In this document: one piece after another, positions 24,203-34,272 of the stretch
Numbering within the stretch: the stretch's first letter is position 1
How the letters are laid out: each line of letters begins with the position of its first letter
Assembly (NCBI GenBank): GCA_030429545.1
Contig: JAUIFF010000001.1
Coordinates: 1,484,823 to 1,548,822 of the forward strand
Source of the DNA: Polyangia bacterium
Lineage (GTDB): Bacteria; Myxococcota_A; Polyangia; Nannocystales; Nannocystaceae
Length of the DNA: 64,000 nt
Reading direction: 5' to 3'
Translations under genes and position numbers: made by a program
The notes under the pieces: generated by a model
Database searches by the model: none
What the model saw: only the letters and a program-made list of their open reading frames with translations
Told to the model about the DNA's origin: nothing

Positions 24203-25348
24203 ATGACTGCCGCCGCAACACCGACTGATGTCTACCTGATTCCAGGATTTTTCGGTTTTACAAACTTTGGTGAGTTCAAATACTTCTCCCACGCCAAGCG
24301 TGTCCTCAGCGAGATGTTGGTCGCTCGCGGCCTAACGGCCAAGGTCCATGCCGTGCGTAGCCTGCCGACCGCGTCCCTCCCCCGGCGAGCTGCAACCCTC
24401 CTCGAAACGATCGTCTCGACCGCCACGCCAAACTCGGTCATCCATCTCATTGGTCACTCCACAGGGGGTATCGACGCTCGGCTTTTGCTGGTGCCTGGCG
24501 TTACCTTGCCAACGACGCTCGCGGTCGAACCAGTTGCCGCGCGGGTTCAATCGACGGTAGCGATCTCGTCACCCCATCGCGGCTCGCCGCTAGCAGATGT
24601 ACTTACAAGTGTGATGGGGCAGCAGTTGCTACAAATTCTGTCGATGGCGACCATCCGTAGCATTCGGCTCGGCAAACTGCCCCTGCCAATTCTCACCCGG
24701 ATGACCAAAATACTAGCCCCGGTCGGCGGTATGCTCGGGGCCCGGGGAGGGTTGGTCGAGCAACTCTATGTCGACCTACTACGCGACTTTGATGTCGAAC
24801 AGTCGCGCCAACTAGAGGCTTTCTTTCGGCTCGTACGCGCCGATCGGTCGTTGCTCCCCCAACTCGCGCCGCCGGCGATGGAGCTCTTCAACACCCGCTG
24901 TACGGCACGGGCTGGGGTGCGGTACGGCTGTGTCCTGAGCCAGGCCCATCCACCGACCCTAGGCGGGCACGTGCGCACAGGACTCAACCCGCTCGACCAA
25001 GCTAGCTATGGTTTGTTTCAAGCGTTATATCGACTGACAGCGCTGCAACCGACCACGGTACCTCCCCTCACACAGACGCAGCGCAGCACCCTGCGCGAAG
25101 CCTATGGCACGGTTCCAACACCGGGCGCAAACGATGCGATTGTACCAACACTGTCTCAGGTCTGGGAAACCATACTCGTGGCTGTTTGGGGGGACCACCT
25201 CGACCTACTTGGCTACTTTGAGGACCCCCGAGCAACCCCGCCACACCGCGACTGGCTGCGCTCCAAAAGCGGCTTCAACCGCGGCGTTTTTTTAGATGTA
25301 TGGGCAAAGATCGCCGGCTTTATCTGCGCTGAAGCGCAGCCGACATAG
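24203..25348 (+). CDS. Alpha/beta-hydrolase lipase
   Basis: 381 residues from MTAAATPTD; a GTG at 24128 is possible but less likely. An oxyanion-loop motif (LIPGFFGFTNFGEF) is followed by the nucleophile elbow IGHSTGG with Ser86. Candidate triad partners are Asp in GANDAIVPTLSQ (about 311) and His in WGDHLDLLGYF (about 332). No signal peptide is clear. Resembles triacylglycerol lipases of the esterase/lipase superfamily. Confidence 0.85.
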   Translation: MTAAATPTDVYLIPGFFGFTNFGEFKYFSHAKRVLSEMLVARGLTAKVHAVRSLPTASLPRRAATLLETIVSTATPNSVIHLIGHSTGGIDARLLLVPGVTLPTTLAVEPVAARVQSTVAISSPHRGSPLADVLTSVMGQQLLQILSMATIRSIRLGKLPLPILTRMTKILAPVGGMLGARGGLVEQLYVDLLRDFDVEQSRQLEAFFRLVRADRSLLPQLAPPAMELFNTRCTARAGVRYGCVLSQAHPPTLGGHVRTGLNPLDQASYGLFQALYRLTALQPTTVPPLTQTQRSTLREAYGTVPTPGANDAIVPTLSQVWETILVAVWGDHLDLLGYFEDPRATPPHRDWLRSKSGFNRGVFLDVWAKIAGFICAEAQPT

Positions 25349-25709
25349 GTTGCCAGGTTACCAAAAACGCACCAAACCGCTCGCCGGTGAACGAGCGGCA
25401 GTCGCACGAAATCTGCAAAGTTTTCGTGGATAGATTTCCCGTCGTTGGTAATGTCGATAGTTCGGCCAAGTATGCACCAACACGCGAGGTAGAGCGATAA
25501 AAACCCACGCAGCCCCGAGGCATCGCCAACCCGCGCAGATGTTCAAAATCAACAGGCGAAAATGGAACATGGCTGCTCGCTAGCGGCCAAAAACCGCCTC
25601 ACAGGTCAGTCAGCCCTGTAAATTCGCATAACCAAGGGAGACTTCGTGGCGATCATCGCCTATCCTGGCAGTCGGTGGAAGTTGCCCTCCATCGATGTGG
25701 GAGTGTCCG
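25349..25709. other. Intergenic region before the DUF4157 gene
   Basis: 361 bp. The only structure seen is the hairpin at 25377-25398. No coding evidence; the promoter of the DUF4157 gene is expected here. Confidence 0.5.
25377..25398 (+). terminator. Hairpin after the lipase gene
   Basis: CCGCTCG and CGAGCGG form a 7-bp stem with an 8-nt loop, 29 nt downstream of the lipase stop. No T-tract follows, so termination is only possible. Confidence 0.4.
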
Positions 25710-27530
25710 ATGAAAACACGCGCTGCAAAAATCCGACGGGGTCCAACCAAAGTCGACAAAGACCGCTTGGTCGAGCGTCATCACAATCCAGATGGCGCCC
25801 AGGTCAACCGGCCAGTCAAGCGGTTGTCCCTGCCCTTGCAGCAAACGGTCGGAAATCAAGGTGTTGTGCAAATGATTAAATTTGGACGCAACCGCGGCAC
25901 GAAAGTACGCGACGTTCACTCCACGGCGACGGCCGGTGTGCGCGGGCGAGGTACACGATTTCCGTTCTTCAAGAAAATCCAGGCGGCATTTGGCAAACAC
26001 GACATCTCGGGCATTCAGGCCTACAGTGGTGCAGGTGCCTCAAGAGCCAGCCGCGCAATCCAGGCAGAGGCCTACACCATTGGTGATAAGGTTGCGTTTG
26101 GTAAGACACCCACGTTACACACTGCCGCCCACGAAGCAGCCCACGTGATTCAGCAACGCGCGGGTGTCAGCCTTAAGGGCGGTGTTGGCCGGGTTGGCGA
26201 CCCCTACGAGCGACACGCCGATCGGGTCGCCGACGCCGTCGTCGCTGGAAAATCCGCTGAAGGTCTGCTTTCGAGTGCGCCGCGCGGTAGTGGCAACGCG
26301 TCATCAATGCAACCCAAGGTCCAGCGAAAAATGGGGATGGAATTCCAAACAGTCTCCAAAAAAGGCCCGACAATCCTCGCTATTTACTCGAAGGGCAAGT
26401 GGAAGCCCACAGAAAAAGGCCATGGGACACTGATTTCCAAACAAAACAAGTGGAAACTCGAGAAGGACGAAAGAGACCTCGAGTACATCACAGATGCAAT
26501 CGATGAGCGCACCGCCTCCGAAACGGCGCTGTCGAGCATTATACAGGACATGTATACGCAAACACAGTCGTGGATTGCCAACAAGAGCTTTGTTGTCTCC
26601 GACGAGCTCGCCCTCGAACTCGGCATCACAAAGTCCGACTTTACCTCATTTGTAGCGCTCAACCGTCACGACTCAGGGCTCGACCTCGAAATCAGTAAGG
26701 ACGAGTCGGTCCCCAGCTATCTCATTGGTTTCCCCGAGGGGGCTGACGTCTATGGTTCACCGCAAGTCACCATGGGTGTGCGGTTGACCAAGCTCGCACA
26801 GTTTTTCGACGACATGGTGCCCGACAAGCTCGGGCTTGGCTCGAAGGAAGAACAGGACCCACTTGGCGGGGAATTTGGGGTCAAACCCTCCGACCGGCGC
26901 ACCAAGCAATTTTTGAAGATGCAAACCGTCCTCACCAAGGTCCGCGGCGACCTCAACAAATACAATTCCGAGTCCGACCCCCCGCTCACCAACAAACTCA
27001 AGGGTGTGCTCGTGTATGCAATCGCCCAGCTCGGGAGTGCCATGGGCCACGACGGCGGCAAGCTGTTTAAGGACACCACCGCCATCATGCACCGGACGTC
27101 CTTCATTGGCATGGCAAAAACCCTCAAGAAAAAGGAAATGACGTCCTACAAATGGTTTTTGACGGACGAGGCATCACCGATTGTCGCCGGGCTCAAAAGT
27201 CTCTACTACAAAGGCCTCAACTACGAGGTCAATAAGAAGCACTTTGGCAAACTGACGATTGGTAAATATCTCACACAACTGTCCGAAGGCAAGGACCCGT
27301 GGGTTGTCAAGGAGCCGACGACCAAGCAGGTCGCCGGGCTCCACAGCATCTCCGAAATGGACCGTAGAAAATACGGGATTACCCGGGAGACCGATATCGG
27401 CCATGATTCGGGCGCAACCAAACGCTCGGGTGCAATCCTCGAGATCCGTAGCCTCCCCCGTACAACCCTCACCAAACTCCCGGATCTAGCCGCGAGCCTG
27501 CAAGCGTACCTGAAAAAGTTGCACGAGTAG
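25710..27530 (+). CDS. DUF4157 (eCIS-core) protein with unknown C-terminal domain
   Basis: 606 residues from [14 protein letters not shown] lies six bases before this ATG. Basic N-terminus (1-50). The DUF4157 domain (about 85-190) has [10 protein letters not shown] with HExxH at His141-Glu142-His145 and [13 protein letters not shown]. This domain is characteristic of proteins associated with extracellular contractile injection systems and similar toxin carriers. After a short disordered linker the C-terminal 390 residues (about 215-606) form an unrecognised alpha/beta domain (features [14 protein letters not shown] and [12 protein letters not shown]). No signal peptide. No sheath, tube or baseplate gene lies in this window, so it is an orphan. 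Confidence 0.85.
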   Translation: MKTRAAKIRRGPTKVDKDRLVERHHNPDGAQVNRPVKRLSLPLQQTVGNQGVVQMIKFGRNRGTKVRDVHSTATAGVRGRGTRFPFFKKIQAAFGKHDISGIQAYSGAGASRASRAIQAEAYTIGDKVAFGKTPTLHTAAHEAAHVIQQRAGVSLKGGVGRVGDPYERHADRVADAVVAGKSAEGLLSSAPRGSGNASSMQPKVQRKMGMEFQTVSKKGPTILAIYSKGKWKPTEKGHGTLISKQNKWKLEKDERDLEYITDAIDERTASETALSSIIQDMYTQTQSWIANKSFVVSDELALELGITKSDFTSFVALNRHDSGLDLEISKDESVPSYLIGFPEGADVYGSPQVTMGVRLTKLAQFFDDMVPDKLGLGSKEEQDPLGGEFGVKPSDRRTKQFLKMQTVLTKVRGDLNKYNSESDPPLTNKLKGVLVYAIAQLGSAMGHDGGKLFKDTTAIMHRTSFIGMAKTLKKKEMTSYKWFLTDEASPIVAGLKSLYYKGLNYEVNKKHFGKLTIGKYLTQLSEGKDPWVVKEPTTKQVAGLHSISEMDRRKYGITRETDIGHDSGATKRSGAILEIRSLPRTTLTKLPDLAASLQAYLKKLHE

Positions 27531-27651
27531 TTGGCGAACGCGCATCACCGACGCTAGCGCCAGATCCAGTCTGCGCAACTGCGAGCATAACACTGTGAGC
27601 ATAATTGGCTCGCCCGTAGTGGTATGGTGTCAGCTGCGTGGAAGGACAGAT

Positions 27652-29457
27652 ATGGACCTGCCGAGTTCGCCGACACGTCAGTTCTCGCTGACCATCATCG
27701 TTCGAGTTCGTCGCGAACGCCTCAATCGGTTGCGCGACGAACTCGACAAGGTTCGTTGCGAAACCATCAAACTCATGGACGGCGAGGCTGTGACAGCGTC
27801 TATGCCATTCGCCGCGATGAAAACCATACACTACGCCCGTTGGGTGCTCATCGACCACCAACGGGCATTTATGACGGGACCACAACTGGTGCTGTCGACC
27901 AACTACGACGGCCCAGTGGGCGACGAGCACTGCAGCGAGAGCACTGCCCTGCCCCGGCACATCGATGAAATGGTCGAGCACGGTTACGTGGCGCTACACC
28001 GGATTTATGGTTGTTGCGAGGGCTACAACCCCGACTCCGAGGACCCCCAAACCATCAAAAAACGGCTTCGAGATTACCTCAAAGACACCTCCCACCACTA
28101 CCAAACGTCGACCTTTTACATCGGCGCCCCCGGCCGAAGTCGCGACCAGATCTTTGCCGAGGCCGACCTACGCCGGCGTGTCGAGCGGGTGATCGACGAC
28201 AAACAAAAGGACCCCAACTGGCCGCCCAAGGACTCGCTTGCGATCCGTCGGGACATCCTCGGTGCGCTCGGCGAGACGCTCCCGTCATTTCCCCCACAAC
28301 CGTCTGTGTTCGAGGGAACCGCGTGGAACCTCAAACTACTCGGAGCGGTTGTGCTCTTGTTGACGGCGATTGCCGTGATCACCAACGGCAACTACCTACT
28401 CGGCCAAGCGTGGCCCGAACTCCCGTGGCGGCTGGCCAAATTCTTAATGACAGCGATGGCCGGCCTCGTGGTCTTCATCCTCTACCGCTACTTGCAATGG
28501 ATCATCCCCGAGCCTGGCCGGTTGATCCGCAGCGTGCTTGTCGGCGCATTGGTCATCATTGGGATCATCGGCTCGATGTTGGCCTCGTGGGACCTACTCG
28601 CAACATTCGATTGGCAGATCCACCTCATCATTGCGGCGGCTGCGTTCTTGGCTGCCTCGCCATGGAAGTCGTGGAAGGTGGCATTCGGAGCAGGCGTGTT
28701 CGTCGGTCTCGCCGCGCTGATCGTCGCCTCACCGGGCCTCACCCGGCCAACAGTAGCAGTCTGGTCCTACGCATTTGTCGTCCTCGTACTGGCGATTGCG
28801 CTGTTCGCAGTCGGCGTGGGCATCCTCTACAAATATGCCAAAAAGCACCTCCACCACCTCGAAGCTACGGATCCGCCGTTTGAGCCGTACCACACAAAGG
28901 CCGGTTTTTTGTACGCCGAGCGCACGTCGATGGACGAAAACCGGTTTTATCAAAACCAGTTGTCCAACATCTCCGTGGTCAAGTCGGGGGCGTTTCGAGC
29001 CTTGCTGCTGCGCGGGGTATTCTACGCCCTACAGCTGCTGGCCTCGACCGTGTACAACAAGGGCAAGCTCGGGCAAATCCCAACCATTCACTTTGCCCGC
29101 TGGGTGCTGATAAACGACGGCAGCGATGCCCTGTTTTTGAGTAACTTCGACAGCTCCTGGCAAAGTTACCTCGGTGACTTTATCGACAAGGCGAGCACCG
29201 GGCTGACAGCAGTGTGGAGCAATACCGTGGGCTATCCGCGAACCCACAACCTGCTGTCAGCCGGCTCGGAGGATGCCGACCGGTTTAAAGCCTGGGCCCG
29301 GCATGTCCAGGTCCCCACCCACGTCTGGTATTCCGCCTACCCGGGTCTATCGATCCGCAATATCAATGACAACACGATCATCCGCCGCGGCCTCGCAGCG
29401 CCCGACCAAGTGCCGGGGCCACAGTGGCTCGACGCACTCCACGGGAGGCAGTCATGA
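27652..29457 (+). CDS. Polytopic membrane protein with duplicated soluble domain
   Basis: 601 residues; AGGA lies five bases before the chosen ATG. The N-terminal soluble domain (about 1-215) and C-terminal soluble domain (about 415-590) share TIHYARWVLI (from residue 58) and TIHFARWVLI (from residue 478), each followed by LxLSxxxD, showing an internal duplication. About six membrane helices lie between (226-401). No family recognised. Its stop overlaps the DyP peroxidase start (ATGA), so the two products probably work together at the membrane. Confidence 0.85.
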   Translation: MDLPSSPTRQFSLTIIVRVRRERLNRLRDELDKVRCETIKLMDGEAVTASMPFAAMKTIHYARWVLIDHQRAFMTGPQLVLSTNYDGPVGDEHCSESTALPRHIDEMVEHGYVALHRIYGCCEGYNPDSEDPQTIKKRLRDYLKDTSHHYQTSTFYIGAPGRSRDQIFAEADLRRRVERVIDDKQKDPNWPPKDSLAIRRDILGALGETLPSFPPQPSVFEGTAWNLKLLGAVVLLLTAIAVITNGNYLLGQAWPELPWRLAKFLMTAMAGLVVFILYRYLQWIIPEPGRLIRSVLVGALVIIGIIGSMLASWDLLATFDWQIHLIIAAAAFLAASPWKSWKVAFGAGVFVGLAALIVASPGLTRPTVAVWSYAFVVLVLAIALFAVGVGILYKYAKKHLHHLEATDPPFEPYHTKAGFLYAERTSMDENRFYQNQLSNISVVKSGAFRALLLRGVFYALQLLASTVYNKGKLGQIPTIHFARWVLINDGSDALFLSNFDSSWQSYLGDFIDKASTGLTAVWSNTVGYPRTHNLLSAGSEDADRFKAWARHVQVPTHVWYSAYPGLSIRNINDNTIIRRGLAAPDQVPGPQWLDALHGRQS

Positions 29458-31199
29458 GTCAGCAACCCCCGACAAAACTCCCGCTCCACGACATCCAAGG
29501 AACCGTCCTCGATACCTATTTCGACAAGCATGTCGGCTACTTTTTATTGTTGCGGATCAAGGATGCTGCCCGCACACGAAAGTGGTTGCTCGACAACCAC
29601 TCGCGGATCACAAGTGCCCAACAGGCGATGCAGTCGCAGCAGGCGAGCGAGCGAAACCCCAACGAGGTATTTTTGAATATCGCCTTTAGCTACAACGGCC
29701 TCAAGGTGTTGGGTGTCGAACCGGGGCTCATCGACGCATTTCCGCCGGCGTTTGTCGAGGATTCCGACACCCCATTTCGCGCTCGTATTTTGGGAGACGT
29801 CGACACAAGTGCCTCCAAACACTGGAACTGGGGCTCACAGAGTAATGGCACCCATGTCCACCTGATCGTCCTAGCCTACTTCAACAACGAAAACTGGCGC
29901 GAGGAGGTCGATCCAAGCCCCGAGGGCTTTATCGAGCTCGCACAGCGCGAGTACGGCATGGAACTCGTGGCATTTTTAGATACCAGTTTGCTGGCCGGCA
30001 ACAAAGAACACTTTGGGTTTCGCGACCTCATTGGCCAACCGCTCGTCGGCGAGGTCGGTGGCAAGTATGGTGGCAATACCATCGCCCCAGGCGAGTTTGT
30101 CCTGGGTTACGAAAATGGATTTGGCAAGGGCCGGACCTCGCTTGTGCCCTCATATCTGCCACCGGGAGACGCCAGCGAGCCCCTCGAGTTGGGGCGAAAT
30201 GGCAGCTACCTGGTGTTTCGCCAGCTCGAGCAGGACATCCTCGGGTTTTGGCAATACTGCTGCGACCGAGCCAAGGGCGGCGAACACCAGGAGATTCCCT
30301 ACGGACCAGTTGCGCTGGCGAGCAAGATGGTCGGCCGCTGGCCCAGCGGACACCCGCTGGCGAAATACTGGGACGAGCACGCCGAGCACAACGGCGACCC
30401 AACGCTCACACCCGACCCCGAGCCAAGGGGACCCTTGGACCGCATGGTCCAGGCCTACCGCGCATTGTTAGGCGAGTTTCACAACGAACTCGACAACTTC
30501 GATTACATCAAAGATGCCAAGGGCGAAGGTTGCCCATTCGGCTCGCACATTCGCCGCAGCAATCCACGAAGTTGGGAACTCGCAACCACAACCGAGGAGT
30601 CGCTGCGCCTATCCAACCTCCACCGGATCCTCCGGCGAGGGCGAACCTACGGGCCACCGATGATGGACCCAAACATGGACACCTACCGGTTTCCGGAGGT
30701 TACGCGAGAGCTCTCAAACATCGCCCACTCCGCTGTCGAACAGGTCCGCGACAAGATCGTCGCCAAACTCGGGCACGACGATGTCGAAAAGCACCTATTG
30801 CGCGAGGTCGACAAAACCGCAGCCGCCGAGGCCCTCCAGCAACAACTCGGGCTCGACGACCACGAACGCCTCGTGTTCCGCATTTTCTTTGTCAAACGCG
30901 GTGTGCACTTTTTATGCTTCAACTCCGACATCGAAAGGCAGTTCGAGTTTGTCCAACAGCAGTGGTGCAACAACTCCAAGTTCGCCGGCCTCGACAGCGA
31001 TGCCGACCCGCTATGTGGGCAACACGATGGCCCGGGCAAAAGTGGCATGAATCCCCCGACATTTACCATGCCAGCCCCGCCCCTGCGCCATCGCTGCACC
31101 GGCATGAAGCGCTTTTCAACCGTCAAGGGTAGCGGCTACTTTTTGATGCCGTCGATTTCAGATGTGCTGCGGCTGGCTCGGGGGGAGTTTGGTGGGTAG
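29454..31199 (+). CDS. DyP-type heme peroxidase
   Basis: 581 residues, ATG overlapping the membrane protein stop. DyP ferredoxin-like fold: KLPLHDIQGTV start, EHFGFRDLIGQP with the conserved Asp191, and CPFGSHIRRSNPR with proximal heme ligand His365. The usual GxxDG is altered: Gly after the Asp is Leu. The protein is longer than typical DyP enzymes (300-480) and resembles the type with extra insertions. Without a signal peptide it should be cytoplasmic, docked to the membrane protein. It would oxidise an unknown substrate, using H2O2 or an organic hydroperoxide. Confidence 0.92.
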   Translation: MSQQPPTKLPLHDIQGTVLDTYFDKHVGYFLLLRIKDAARTRKWLLDNHSRITSAQQAMQSQQASERNPNEVFLNIAFSYNGLKVLGVEPGLIDAFPPAFVEDSDTPFRARILGDVDTSASKHWNWGSQSNGTHVHLIVLAYFNNENWREEVDPSPEGFIELAQREYGMELVAFLDTSLLAGNKEHFGFRDLIGQPLVGEVGGKYGGNTIAPGEFVLGYENGFGKGRTSLVPSYLPPGDASEPLELGRNGSYLVFRQLEQDILGFWQYCCDRAKGGEHQEIPYGPVALASKMVGRWPSGHPLAKYWDEHAEHNGDPTLTPDPEPRGPLDRMVQAYRALLGEFHNELDNFDYIKDAKGEGCPFGSHIRRSNPRSWELATTTEESLRLSNLHRILRRGRTYGPPMMDPNMDTYRFPEVTRELSNIAHSAVEQVRDKIVAKLGHDDVEKHLLREVDKTAAAEALQQQLGLDDHERLVFRIFFVKRGVHFLCFNSDIERQFEFVQQQWCNNSKFAGLDSDADPLCGQHDGPGKSGMNPPTFTMPAPPLRHRCTGMKRFSTVKGSGYFLMPSISDVLRLARGEFGG

Positions 31200-31303
31200 A
31201 ACAAAGCAGGGACGGCTCTAATTGCCGCAACAGTCAAGCGTGCCAAACTCGTCAAAACACCGACCCTGCGTCGAAAGCCGCACTCAGCAAGCATGGCGTA
31301 CTC

Positions 31304-33415
31304 TCAATCAAACGTCACGACAAAATTGGTGGGAAACGGACCCTCATACATCCCTCGGCCCGCGCGACCGGGTCCGCGACGAAGGTTCGTTCGCCGGAGC
31401 ACCACCGCGCACACCTCGGGAATCACGATTGCATTGATGTGTCGGCCAAAACACTTGTGAAAACCATGACCAAAGTGTAGATACAACTTTAAATCACGTG
31501 TTGGGTCAAAACGCTTGGGGGATGGGAAGCGCTCAGGGTCAAACATCGCCGGCGAAATCGCAGCGAACACCTTACTTTTGGCCCTGATCGTGCGGGTCTT
31601 ACCATCGCCGCTACGCACCGATTGTGCCTCCTCGGCAAACCGTATCACCGCGGGGTTGTGGGGGTTGAAGCGAAGCGCCTCAAAGGCATAGTGGAGGACG
31701 GTGTCGATATCGTCTCGCCGGGCAGCGGCAACCGCTTCGCGCAGGGCCCGTGGACGGTCGAGCAGCTCGTCGAGCACCAACACAATCGCCCTAGCGTTGG
31801 TCGACAACGCACCAATGATAAGCCCCGAGATATTTCGACGGACAGTGTCGTTGTCGAGCCAGGCATTACCGGGCTCCTGCTGCGCGCGAATCATCCGGTT
31901 GAGGAGGTTATCAGGTAGGGCTTTGGGGTTTTCGAGGAGCGTGCGCCGACGACTTTCGATCTCGCCTGTGAGGTGCTGCTTGAGTTCCGTAGCGGCCTGC
32001 AACGCACGTTGGTGGATGTCGCGACTGTCACTATGGTTGAGAAACAGGTCCCAAAACAGAGCCCGTAACCACCGCACCATCGTGGCCTCGTTGGGGCCAC
32101 CGACCCCAAAGTATTCGCGCAAGACCCTCACCATCACGATCTCACCAAGACTGGTCACCACGTCGATCCGACCGCGTTCGCGGGCCAACTCCATCTGCGC
32201 ATTCGCGGTTTTACGCACGATCCCACGAATCGCTTCGAGGTCGCCTTTTTCAACCATTTTCATGGTCAGCGAAAACTCGCGCTGATGTTGGCTAGACCTG
32301 TCCATCCCCAAAAAGAACGTCACCGACAGCTTCGCCATCTTGCCCAGGTTGATCTCTTTGATCGTGAAGTCCTCGTCGCGCTCGAGCACATCGGTCACTA
32401 GCTCATATTTGTTGACCAAAACCCGGTGCCCAAAGCGAAGCATCGGCACTTTGCCGCCAATAGCGAATAACCGCGCCCAAAACTTGCGCCCAAAAAGTGC
32501 TCCCGTAACCCGCGAAATCATGCGCGCGAGCAACCCAGGCTCCTTGGGAAGGTCTTGCTGATTGCACAATGGAGGGCGATGTTCTCGAAAAATCCGCAGG
32601 GCAAACTGGCCAGCGGGGCTGTCTTGAAACAACAACACCTGGCGTCGCAACTCGTCTGGCAAACTTTCGAGCGAGGCCGCCGACCCGCGAAACTCCGGGG
32701 GCAACAGCACCGGCGCGGCATTGGTCGCAAACATCAGGTCGGCAACCGTCACGGTATCGCCCGTCAAGTACCGCCGACCGTCGCTGAGCAACGCCTCTAC
32801 CCGGGCAAACACCCGCTTGATCTTGGCGAGCTCTCCCTGTGGCGGAAACTTGTCGAGTTCGAGCCCCTTGGCAATCTGCTTGGCAAGTAGCCCGTAAAAC
32901 AGCGTGACGATGATCCGCTCCCACAACGGAACGCCCCGCCGCATCATCGGGGCGGTGCACGAGCGATGCGGCAAGATAAGTGCGTAGACATAGCGCCCCA
33001 CCGGGCGCCACAGCTCATGCCAGAAATACGCAAACAACTCCTCGGCCAGACTGTTTCGCTGCGGGTCTTCAGGCAAGAGCCTGCGCTCAGGAGCACAACG
33101 GGGCTCCGTGTACTTCAACACACCATCTTTTTGCGAAACAACTGCGTCGGTAGTGACAAACACCGGGTTGTTGGCGATCCCGTCGTCGATGCCAGCGGCT
33201 TTGTTTGAAGGCCCAACATGCAAACCCGGGGCATGGCGCTCATCGATATAGGCAATACCATGCCAGTCGAGGATCCAGCGTGAGAGCTCATCGGCGTTGC
33301 TCACGGTGTTGGAAACCAGCGTGGGCACTTGCTTGCTGTAACGAGTCACGAGTTCTCCCAGCTCAGGTGGGGCCTGAGTAGCGCTGATTATAGATGGCCC
33401 GGCGGGAGAATCCAC
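31304..33415 (-). CDS. GST-cytochrome P450 fusion
   Basis: 703 residues, GTG start. Residues about 25-290 resemble a glutathione S-transferase (thioredoxin-like N part, then a helical C part with YLTGDTVTVADLMFATNA). Residues about 315-703 are a P450: ExxR at EALR, heme loop FGHGFHKCFG with ligand Cys655. The I-helix reads GLIIGALSTNARA at about 528-540, so the acid of the usual (A/G)Gx(D/E)T(T/S) is Ser and the second Thr is Asn. Such loss occurs in P450s that use hydroperoxides or rearrange them. No membrane anchor. Converges on the DyP gene with a 104-bp gap. Confidence 0.9.
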   Translation of the reverse strand: MDSPAGPSIISATQAPPELGELVTRYSKQVPTLVSNTVSNADELSRWILDWHGIAYIDERHAPGLHVGPSNKAAGIDDGIANNPVFVTTDAVVSQKDGVLKYTEPRCAPERRLLPEDPQRNSLAEELFAYFWHELWRPVGRYVYALILPHRSCTAPMMRRGVPLWERIIVTLFYGLLAKQIAKGLELDKFPPQGELAKIKRVFARVEALLSDGRRYLTGDTVTVADLMFATNAAPVLLPPEFRGSAASLESLPDELRRQVLLFQDSPAGQFALRIFREHRPPLCNQQDLPKEPGLLARMISRVTGALFGRKFWARLFAIGGKVPMLRFGHRVLVNKYELVTDVLERDEDFTIKEINLGKMAKLSVTFFLGMDRSSQHQREFSLTMKMVEKGDLEAIRGIVRKTANAQMELARERGRIDVVTSLGEIVMVRVLREYFGVGGPNEATMVRWLRALFWDLFLNHSDSRDIHQRALQAATELKQHLTGEIESRRRTLLENPKALPDNLLNRMIRAQQEPGNAWLDNDTVRRNISGLIIGALSTNARAIVLVLDELLDRPRALREAVAAARRDDIDTVLHYAFEALRFNPHNPAVIRFAEEAQSVRSGDGKTRTIRAKSKVFAAISPAMFDPERFPSPKRFDPTRDLKLYLHFGHGFHKCFGRHINAIVIPEVCAVVLRRTNLRRGPGRAGRGMYEGPFPTNFVVTFD

Positions 33416-33862
33416 TGATTTAGCAGAGTTTGCGCAGGTTTACTTGTAACAGCTGCTGTGACGGGCCTTTTGGCCCCCCACCCTGCGCGAACTCGCCTCC
33501 CGCGGTTCAAAGTGGTGTTAACGAGCACACCGAAAAGTCACTACTTTCGCGCAACCACTCGAGGGCCGTTCAGAACTTCAAATTCGCCCATAGAATATGA
33601 GCAGTTTCGATATGCAACAGCACTATCCTCAAAACAACGAATCGCTCCACAAACACCCATGATTTCGTTTCGAGATATTTTGACGAGAGCGTGACTCGAG
33701 AATGACACGAACTCGTTGTTCCGTACTGCCGCTACGGGCCTCGGCTCGGAAACGACTCGGCCTCCACGTCACCGTGGGCGCTCCCGCAGCCGGCGACTCC
33801 CCAGCGCCCAGCGCTGAGCAAGTTTGAGCGCGAAGTCCCACAAGCCTGCTACACTGCGACCG
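33416..33862. other. Divergent intergenic region
   Basis: 447 bp between the P450 start and a small lipoprotein start. Locally AT-rich near 33590-33680. No gene, repeat or RNA recognised. Confidence 0.5.
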
Positions 33863-34162
33863 ATGATGAGGCGCCTACTGATCGCAACCGCCATCATGGC
33901 ACTCGCGCTGACCACTGCCAACTGCGCCGGTGCCCCGTGCCCGTGTGGCGCCGACCCCAACGATCCGATCGAGTTGCACGACCCAAGTTTCAACGGCAAC
34001 CACCAGCTCGACCACGCATGTTCCTGCCAGTGTGGCGACGACAAAGCCGTCGGTGGCGAGCTCTCCAAAATCGGAGCCTGCGTCGACCACGGCAAGTCCT
34101 GCAACGACCGTCTCGGCCGCGCTGCCGAGGTTATCTGCATCGGCCCGGCGTCCGATTTTTAG
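33863..34162 (+). CDS. Small Cys-rich lipoprotein
   Basis: 99 residues starting MMRRLLIATAIMALALTTANC. The lipobox gives Cys21. The mature part has CPCG, CSCQCG and C...C patterns (about nine Cys), so it is likely disulfide-rich or metal-binding. No family recognised. The start is chosen for the signal; the frame is open upstream. Confidence 0.7.
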   Translation: MMRRLLIATAIMALALTTANCAGAPCPCGADPNDPIELHDPSFNGNHQLDHACSCQCGDDKAVGGELSKIGACVDHGKSCNDRLGRAAEVICIGPASDF

Positions 34163-34272
34163 GTCGCCAGCGGCAAACATCTCAGGTGTCCACTTGTTCA
34201 TGTCGACGGGCGCCCAAGTCCCCGCGCAGCGAGACTTGATGCGACACTGCCGCAGAAAGGACAAACAGCTGC

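Noticed and set aside
25710..27530. Complete eCIS or contractile injection cluster
   Set aside because: Only the DUF4157 protein is present; no sheath, tube, baseplate or AAA ATPase genes are seen in the window.
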